The notes below the pieces were generated by a model that saw only the letters and a list, made by a program, of their open reading frames with translations, was not told the DNA's origin and did no database searches. Shown in pieces: positions 6,855 to 11,539 of a stretch of DNA of 11,539 bases (positions are counted from its first letter, which is position 1; every line of letters starts with the position of its first letter). Where the stretch lies: the NCBI GenBank assembly GCA_902796095.1, contig CADBNP010000237.1, positions 1 to 11,539 of the forward strand. The letters are read 5' to 3'. This DNA comes from an uncultured Aeromonadales bacterium. Lineage in GTDB: Bacteria > Pseudomonadota > Gammaproteobacteria > Enterobacterales > Succinivibrionaceae. The position numbers were made by a program, and so were the translations under genes.

Positions 6855-7076
6855 ATGAAGGTTATTATTCGTATTCCCTGGTATTTCAGACTGCTTAATG
6901 CCATAGGCTGTCTGCTGATGCTGTTTGGAATTTTGGAAATGTATTTTCGTTTTCTCCCTGAGGATGCGTGGCGGTATACTCCGATTGTCTGCATTGTGGT
7001 CGGTGTTTTTCTTATTATTCCACAGCATTTTCTGTCTCTTCTGGAAATTCTGAAGTACAGACCAAGAAACGACTGA
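6855..7076 (+). CDS. Small two-helix membrane protein of unknown function
   Basis: I do not recognise this 73-residue protein. Two hydrophobic segments (about 11-31 and 43-64) are joined by a short polar loop, RFLPEDAWRYTP. The N-terminus (MKVIIRIPWYFR) and the C-terminus (KYRPRND) are basic, so both ends are probably cytoplasmic by the positive-inside rule. The reading frame extends upstream to a GTG at 6753, but the ATG at 6855 is the better start because AGAGG (6842-6846) lies eight bases before it and the upstream extension resembles nothing. It is bounded by the EF-hand terminator upstream and a 188-base spacer downstream, so it may be a separate unit. Confidence 0.65.
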   Translation: MKVIIRIPWYFRLLNAIGCLLMLFGILEMYFRFLPEDAWRYTPIVCIVVGVFLIIPQHFLSLLEILKYRPRND

Positions 7077-7264
7077 TGCTCATATGTTTCCTGCCGTGAG
7101 TACACCCTTAATTAATCCCGAGGTAAAGGTAGGAACAGTATTTTGCATGAGATCATCCTTTTTATCGTTTATACCCTTAAAGTTTGTGATGTATTTACAT
7201 TTTTATTTATTCAGATTGATATACATTTAAGCATAGACTTCATATTATTTGATTGAGGCTGCAA

Positions 7265-7984
7265 ATGGCAAGCAAAAAACCTGAAAAGAGAATAATAACA
7301 ACTGAGGATATACTGCTGAAGTTATGTCACTCCGTTACTTCTGTATTGACTGAAGCCACGCATCATGAAATAAACTACTCCTCTATGGCCCAACGAATTT
7401 CCAAGACATGCCTGCGACCGGATATTGGCTGTTTTGTTCTGTTTGACGGAGCTTTTTCAGGTCTGGTTGTGATTAATTTCACCGCCGAGGCTGCCATGGA
7501 AGTGTATTCCAATTACCTTCTCAATATGGGTATTTCCGAGGATGAACTGGCCAAGGTGTACACATCTGATGAGGTCGGTAATGTTATGGGTGAACTGATG
7601 AATCAGATCCTTGGTGACTTTACCAAGAAGGTCAGTCAGGAACTTCAGTCATCAATAACCCAGTCCCAGCCGAAAATGCTCACTCTTAACCGTCAGGTAA
7701 GAATTTCTGTAGATACGGATCTGGTCAAGCCTCAGTCACGTCGTGTTTCCTTCTATACTGAGAAGAACAACATCTTTTATATGGAACTGTCCATGGATTA
7801 TACGGAGTTCATCAAATTGAGAGATTTTGATTCACCTGAAGAGATAGATCCTGATTCTCTCATTGAAAGTGTAAACAATGGTTCAGTAGAGGCAGAAAGA
7901 CAGCAGCATATTGCTGATACCAAGAAGGATGATGAACTAAGTAACGAGGAGCAGGACGATCTTTTGGCGGCGCTTGGTCTGTAG
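7265..7984 (+). CDS. DUF3334 family protein, CheX-like with a CheZ-like tail
   Basis: A 239-residue soluble protein that I recognise as the DUF3334 family of marine and enteric gammaproteobacteria, known to me as uncharacterised. NVMGELMNQILG (106-117) fits the CheC/CheX/FliY signature, in which Glu110 and Asn113 would be the catalytic pair of a CheY-P phosphatase. TCLRPDIGCFVLFDGAFSGLVVINF (48-72) looks like the preceding beta-strands of that fold. After an acidic, probably flexible linker (about 185-225), the protein ends SNEEQDDLLAALGL (226-239). This closely resembles the CheY-docking tail of E. coli CheZ, which ends SQDQVDDLLDSLGF. The start is ATG 7265, with GAGG (7255-7258) six bases upstream; the in-frame TTG at 7253 overlaps that site and is unlikely. 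No chemotaxis or flagellar gene is in the window, so the partner regulator is unknown. Confidence 0.8.
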   Translation: MASKKPEKRIITTEDILLKLCHSVTSVLTEATHHEINYSSMAQRISKTCLRPDIGCFVLFDGAFSGLVVINFTAEAAMEVYSNYLLNMGISEDELAKVYTSDEVGNVMGELMNQILGDFTKKVSQELQSSITQSQPKMLTLNRQVRISVDTDLVKPQSRRVSFYTEKNNIFYMELSMDYTEFIKLRDFDSPEEIDPDSLIESVNNGSVEAERQQHIADTKKDDELSNEEQDDLLAALGL

Positions 7985-8067
7985 TTGTATTTGAGAGTAT
8001 TCTCTTTAATTCATGGTTAAGCAGTGTATGAACAGCTGCTTTTAGGAATTGATGAGCGGAAAATCAA

Positions 8068-8084
8068 CAAACGGAAACCGTTTG
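8068..8084. repeat. Operator-like inverted repeat
   Basis: CAAACGGAAACCGTTTG is a perfect 7-base inverted repeat around AAA. It lies 84 bases after the DUF3334 gene and about 65 bases upstream of a TATAAT. It could be a repressor site or a small hairpin; there is no T-run. The odd 3-base centre is unlike the central-CG sites of the LacI/PurR family. Confidence 0.4.
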
Positions 8085-8139
8085 ACGAAATGTTGTGCAT
8101 GTGCTGTTTGCTGATCTGTCGTTCCGTGGGTATTTTGTC

Positions 8140-8145
8140 TATAAT
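8140..8145 (+). promoter_or_regulatory. Candidate -10 element of a short transcript
   Basis: A perfect TATAAT with TG three bases further upstream than in the usual extended element (TGTCTATAAT). No good -35 box is visible at the standard distance. Transcription would begin near 8152. Confidence 0.4.
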
Positions 8146-8151
8146 TACAAT

Positions 8152-8245
8152 TCCTTAGAATTAAGTTTTTAAGATTCAGTTTGGCAAAACTGTGTTCGGC
8201 GCAAAATCATTCCTGGAGGATTGATTTTGTGCCGGTTTTCTTTTT
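8152..8245 (+). ncRNA. Candidate small RNA or terminated leader, about 94 nt
   Basis: Between the TATAAT at 8140-8145 and a strong terminator lies a stretch with no reading frame. It folds into a hairpin CAGTTT (8177-8182), GGCA loop, AAACTG (8187-8192), then the long terminator stem (8198-8233) with its U-run. This layout is typical of a trans-acting small RNA. It could instead be the 3' end of a longer transcript from the DUF3334 gene or an attenuator leader for the PotF-like gene, which starts 153 bases after the T-run. I recognise no known RNA family. Confidence 0.35.
8198..8245 (+). terminator. Strong Rho-independent terminator
   Basis: GGCGCAAAATCA (8198-8209) pairs with TGATTTTGTGCC (8222-8233), 12 base pairs including one G-T pair, with a 12-base loop, followed by a GG then T-rich tail TTTTCTTTTT. 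It ends either the DUF3334 transcript or the candidate small RNA. Confidence 0.85.
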
Positions 8246-8397
8246 AATCCGTGTGTCAAAAAATGCATGGGATAGTCTCATTTTTTCAATAATTTTTAGT
8301 GACATTAGGTCTCATTGATCCCATAATTACCCTTGAACAGATTGCTGTGCATTTCTGTGGATATTTGGAATTTTTCTTTTCTGAGATTGGAAAAAAT

Positions 8398-9504
8398 ATG
8401 AAAAAATCACTTAAAAAAACAAGTGTGGCGGCGTTTTGCGTTTCATGTCTGATATCTTTCATGTCTGTCGCTGATGCAGAAGAAACTCTTAATGTGTATA
8501 ACTGGAACGATTATGAAGCTCCGGATACAGTTTCCAATTTTGAAAAACTGACGAATATTAAGGTAACGACTGATTATTTTGATACAAATGAAGTTCTTGA
8601 GGCAAAGCTTCTTGCTGGTAAGTCCGGTTATGATATTGTTGTTCCAGGTTCTGATTTCCTGTCAAGACAGATAAAAGCAGGAGTTTTTCACAAACTTGAC
8701 AAGAGTAAGATACCCAATCTGTCCAAACTTGATCCTGTGAGAATGAAAATGCTTTCGGAACTGGATCCTGACAATGAGCATGCCGTACCATATCAGCAGG
8801 GTACTACCGGCATCGGATTTAACGTTGCCAAGGTTAAGGAGGCTTTTGGTGAGGACTACAAGATAGATTCCTGGGATTTTGTTTTCAAACCTGAGAATAT
8901 TTCCAAACTGAAGAACTGCGGTGTCGCAGTGATGAACAATCCTACTGAGATCTTTGCAACTGCTCTCAATTATCTGAAGCTTGATCCAAATTCCACCAAT
9001 CCAAAGGATTATGCGGCGGCAGCAAAGCTTCTGCTTACCATCCGTCCGTATATCAGGTACTTTCATTCATCACAGTACATTGCTGATATAGCCACCGGTG
9101 ATGTCTGTCTTGTAATAGGATGGAGCGGCGATATTATGCAGGGTCGTGATCGGGCTATTGAAGCCAAGAACGGTGTGGTTGTTGATTATGTTGTTCCTAA
9201 GGAAGGTGCACTTGTCTGGTATGACATGATGGCCATTCCTGCTGATGCCAAGAATATTGAAAACGCCTATAAGTATATAAATTATATTCTTGAGCCTAAG
9301 GTAATTGCCGATATTTCCAACTATACCTCATACAGTAATGTGGTAACAGAATCAACTCAGTACCTTGATGAGGCTCTTGTTGCCAACAGGAATGTCAATA
9401 TTCCTGAAGATATGATGCCGAAGATGTTTATGATTAAACCTCATAATCAGCAGATTAACCGCACAATAAATACGCTGTGGACCAAAATCAAGGCCGGCAA
9501 CTGA
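8398..9504 (+). CDS. potF: PotF-like periplasmic polyamine-binding protein
   Basis: A 368-residue periplasmic substrate-binding protein of a polyamine ABC importer, very close to E. coli PotF (putrescine) along its whole length. The signal peptide is residues 1-27, cleavage SVADA|EE. Shared stretches include YNWNDY (34-39), TTGIGFNV, IRYFHSSQYI and GWSGD (241-245). Pocket residues Trp36, Asp38, Trp242, Asp245 and Asp276 match PotF. Three differ: Ser38 is Asn37, Ser87 is Asp86 and Phe276 is Trp274, the last as in the spermidine binder PotD. Preference between putrescine and spermidine is therefore uncertain. The frame extends upstream to 8299, but ATG 8398 gives the signal peptide and has a weak TTGGA site. 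No ATPase or permease gene lies beside it, so it must use a transporter encoded elsewhere. The spacer before it has direct repeats GTCTCATT (8275-8282, 8309-8316) bounded by the inverted pair TGGGAT/ATCCCA. Confidence 0.93.
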   Translation: MKKSLKKTSVAAFCVSCLISFMSVADAEETLNVYNWNDYEAPDTVSNFEKLTNIKVTTDYFDTNEVLEAKLLAGKSGYDIVVPGSDFLSRQIKAGVFHKLDKSKIPNLSKLDPVRMKMLSELDPDNEHAVPYQQGTTGIGFNVAKVKEAFGEDYKIDSWDFVFKPENISKLKNCGVAVMNNPTEIFATALNYLKLDPNSTNPKDYAAAAKLLLTIRPYIRYFHSSQYIADIATGDVCLVIGWSGDIMQGRDRAIEAKNGVVVDYVVPKEGALVWYDMMAIPADAKNIENAYKYINYILEPKVIADISNYTSYSNVVTESTQYLDEALVANRNVNIPEDMMPKMFMIKPHNQQINRTINTLWTKIKAGN

Positions 9505-9528
9505 TCTTTGATGCTGTTTATGAACGAG

Positions 9529-9563
9529 AGGGACATGAGAAAATTGTGTCCCTTTTGCTTTTG
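9529..9563 (+). terminator. Terminator of the PotF-like gene
   Basis: AGGGACA (9529-9535) pairs with TGTCCCT (9547-9553) and is followed by TTTGCTTTT. It lies 25 bases after the stop. No comparable terminator for the convergent MFS gene was found in the remaining spacer (9564-9742), which otherwise holds nothing I recognise. Confidence 0.75.
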
Positions 9564-9742
9564 GCAATCTGCAGAATGAACTTTCTGAAAAAGATCCGCT
9601 GTCTGTTCATGAATAGGTATCTTCCAAGTCTTTCTTCAGATGCAAACGAAGTCTGCATTTGGCAGGGTTGTTATCGACAGTCAGAGAAAATCAGGTAACG
9701 AGACTGATGGAATACCCCAGTTTCCTGCTGTCCTGATTGCAA

Positions 9743-10966
9743 TCATTTTTTTACTGAAGCGTCGGGGATCAGGTAACTTACAATCATGCCACAGCATGCA
9801 CATCCGGCAATAATCCAGAAAGTAGCAATAAGTCCGTACATATCTCCGACTCTTCCAAGGATTGGTGCAGTAATTCCTCCGAAACTTACAGCAAGGCCTA
9901 CGGTGATCCCGGATGCAAGACCGGTATGATTGCACAGAAATCTCTGTCCAATAGCCATCATAGGGGCGGAGGTTGCGTAAAGGAAAAATGCTATAGGTAC
10001 TATAAGAGCAATATTGACGTACTCATTCTGAATACAGCAGAAGGCAATGAACAGAGGGCTTATCATAGTAAGAGCATAGCTGAATACCCTGTTTACGCCT
10101 ATTTTATCTGCAAGAAAACCTCCGCACAGAGTTGCTACAGCTCCCATCGCTGCAACTACGCTCAGCACCGTGTTTCCTGCCTGGACTGTCTGACCCAGAA
10201 TTTTAACCCAGAATACAGGTATGAAAGTATTGATGGCAAAGAATATAGTTGCTCTGAAAAAAATAGCGACAGTGAGGATCAGAAATGCTCCGACTCTTTC
10301 TTTTTCCGCTTTTCCCTGTTCCTTTGAATGGGTTATGCGTCTTTTCTCTTTTCTCAGTGCATGTGTGAATTTTGGATTCATGAACAAGAGCAGGCAGGTT
10401 ACTGCAATACCGGGAACAAACAGAATGGCTGTGCCTTCGGAACCCCAGTAAGTCATGGCTATGGTAACAAGTACGGGACCTGTGGCAAAACCGATGTTGC
10501 CGCCTACGTAAAACAGACTGAGTCCCCTTCCCAGGTGATCTGATGAAACGACGGCATGAGCTGTTTTTCCTCCAGCCGGATGAAATATGGCAATTCCTAT
10601 ACCGCTGAGCAGTGAACACAGCATCATTGCGTCATGTGACTGTACAAAGCCGATGGCTCCAGTGCTCAGGGATGCAGTTATGATCCCCGCAATCATGAGC
10701 CACGGCCTCGGGTATCTGTCTGAAATGTATCCTACGAGAGGCTGAACTACAGAAGAAACAAGATTAGATGCGAAAACAAACCATGCTATGCTTTCAAATG
10801 TTGTAAGCACTCCCTGGAAATATAAAAATGCAAGAATAGCGGGCAGTGCACCCTGGTTCATGTCACAGCAGGTATGTCCGATGAGAAGAAAATACGGATC
10901 GTAGTTTTTACGATAAAATATGTTAGTATGTGGGTTCAATGTGAAGATCCTCTTAGGAACTATCAT
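9743..10966 (-). CDS. MFS exporter of the Fsr (fosmidomycin resistance) family
   Basis: A 407-residue inner-membrane transporter with about 12 hydrophobic segments and a charged central loop (about residues 203-226, rich in Lys, Arg and Glu). The layout follows E. coli Fsr: GHTCCD (30-35) where Fsr has SHLLND, QPLVGYISDRYPRPW (75-89, the MFS loop 2-3 motif), GIGIAIFHPAGG (122-133) and GGNIGFATGP (155-164). Fsr exports fosmidomycin, but the natural substrate is unknown and homologues may export other compounds. The ATG at 10966 has no ribosome binding site and overlaps a TATAAT on the minus strand. A TTG at codon 10 (10939) follows AAGAGG by nine bases and is a plausible true start, giving 398 residues. 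It is convergent with the PotF-like gene and divergent from engB. Confidence 0.88.
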   Translation of the reverse strand: MIVPKRIFTLNPHTNIFYRKNYDPYFLLIGHTCCDMNQGALPAILAFLYFQGVLTTFESIAWFVFASNLVSSVVQPLVGYISDRYPRPWLMIAGIITASLSTGAIGFVQSHDAMMLCSLLSGIGIAIFHPAGGKTAHAVVSSDHLGRGLSLFYVGGNIGFATGPVLVTIAMTYWGSEGTAILFVPGIAVTCLLLFMNPKFTHALRKEKRRITHSKEQGKAEKERVGAFLILTVAIFFRATIFFAINTFIPVFWVKILGQTVQAGNTVLSVVAAMGAVATLCGGFLADKIGVNRVFSYALTMISPLFIAFCCIQNEYVNIALIVPIAFFLYATSAPMMAIGQRFLCNHTGLASGITVGLAVSFGGITAPILGRVGDMYGLIATFWIIAGCACCGMIVSYLIPDASVKK

Positions 10967-10970
10967 TATA
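10965..10970 (-). promoter_or_regulatory. Possible -10 box of the MFS gene
   Basis: Read on the minus strand, TATAAT overlaps the first ATG of the MFS reading frame. Transcription from it would start near 10958 and would favour initiation at the TTG at 10939. No convincing -35 box lies at the standard distance. The rest of the 127-base divergent spacer up to engB shows nothing else I can name. Confidence 0.35.
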
Positions 10971-11093
10971 GTATGAGTAGCCTGATAAACGGTAGTTTGT
11001 AATAAATTCAGTAATCAGAGCGATCCTGCTGATAATCTGATCTGACTGTTCCTGGAGGTTTTGGTGATTATTCGGAACTTTTTGTAGGTGGCT

Positions 11094-11539
11094 ATGTATA
11101 ATTTCCGTAACGTAAAATTTATTATGAGTGCTCCGGACAAGTCATTTCTTCCGGAGGATACGGGCTGTGAAATTGCTTTTGTCGGCAGATCCAATGCCGG
11201 CAAGTCCTCTGCTCTTAATGCCCTGACAGAGAATAAACAACTGGCCAAAACAAGTAAAACTCCGGGAAGGACCCAGATGATCAATCTTTTTGAACTGGAA
11301 CCGGGAAAACGGCTGGTAGATCTTCCGGGATATGGTTATGCCAAGGTTCCTCTGAGTCTCAAGAAAAAATGGCAGGCGTCATTAAATGATTATCTCGCTT
11401 CAAGAGCCTGTCTTAAGGGGCTTGTTGTGGTAATGGATATAAGAAATCCTCTGACGGCACTTGATCGCCAGATTGTAGACTGGGCTATCGGATGTCAGCT
11501 TCAGACTCTTCTTCTTCTTACAAAGGCTGATAAGTTAAA
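11094..11539 (+). CDS. engB: Ribosome biogenesis GTPase EngB/YihA (truncated by window end)
   Basis: The first 148 codons of the essential Era/Obg-class GTPase that acts in large ribosomal subunit assembly (YsxC in Bacillus). Seen here: MSAPDKSFLP near the N-terminus as in E. coli YihA, P-loop GRSNAGKS (31-38), KTPGRTQ (55-61, switch I), DLPGYGYA (76-83) and TKAD (143-146), with KADKL at the cut edge. The C-terminal third lies outside the window. The ATG follows AGGTGG by two to five bases, which is tight; the internal Met11 lacks a better site, and E. coli YihA also extends upstream of the MSAPD motif. In E. coli this gene follows polA and the Spot 42 gene directly; here about 7 kb with six other genes intervenes. 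Confidence 0.96.
   Translation, partial: MYNFRNVKFIMSAPDKSFLPEDTGCEIAFVGRSNAGKSSALNALTENKQLAKTSKTPGRTQMINLFELEPGKRLVDLPGYGYAKVPLSLKKKWQASLNDYLASRACLKGLVVVMDIRNPLTALDRQIVDWAIGCQLQTLLLLTKADKL

Noticed and set aside
7178..7200. CRP-like site ahead of the DUF3334 gene
   Set aside because: TGTGA is present, but the second half (TTACA or TACAT) does not match TCACA at the proper spacing.
9640..9742. Terminator for the minus-strand MFS gene
   Set aside because: Only a 5-base ATGCA/TGCAT stem is visible, with no suitable T-run on that strand.

Overview
The window reads as a chromosomal segment of a gammaproteobacterium. PolA, EngB, PotF-type and DUF3334-type proteins all look gammaproteobacterial, and polA and engB (yihA), adjacent in E. 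coli, lie here in the same orientation about 7 kb apart. Moderate GC with AT-rich spacers, and a DUF3334 homologue, would suit Aeromonadales/Succinivibrionaceae, but that assignment is a guess from memory and no phylogenetic marker was searched. I saw no transposase, integrase, CRISPR array, rRNA or tRNA.

Layout. Bases 1-852 form an AT-rich stretch without a convincing gene. It carries two copies of a 35-base repeat and several sites close to the DnaA-box consensus. Then come crcB/fluC (fluoride channel) and polA (DNA polymerase I), overlapping by four bases. polA ends in a strong hairpin terminator. A short, extremely acidic protein lies on the minus strand (4151-4414). It is divergent from a COG0523/CobW-type metal-linked GTPase (4598-5668). 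Next are a secreted four-EF-hand protein with a His/Pro tandem repeat (5827-6624), a two-helix small membrane protein (6855-7076), and a DUF3334/CheX-like protein (7265-7984). The gap before the next gene holds a possible small RNA ending in a strong terminator. A PotF-like periplasmic polyamine-binding protein (8398-9504) is convergent with an Fsr-family MFS exporter on the minus strand (9743-10966). The window ends inside engB (11094 onward).

How the genes relate. Most genes between polA and engB appear to be single transcription units with their own terminators, so this looks like a variable interval between two housekeeping genes rather than one operon. crcB-polA is the only clearly coupled pair. 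CobW, the His-rich EF-hand protein and the acidic protein all suggest metal or cation handling, but a joint function is only a hypothesis.

Points most worth a second look: (1) the DNA polymerase I appears to have lost all four catalytic carboxylates of its 3'-5' proofreading domain while keeping intact 5'-nuclease and polymerase motifs; (2) the DUF3334 protein combines a CheX-type ExxN phosphatase signature with a C-terminal tail very like the CheY-docking peptide of CheZ; (3) the His/Pro-repeat EF-hand protein; (4) the 87-residue protein with 51 acidic residues; (5) the candidate small RNA upstream of the PotF-like gene.
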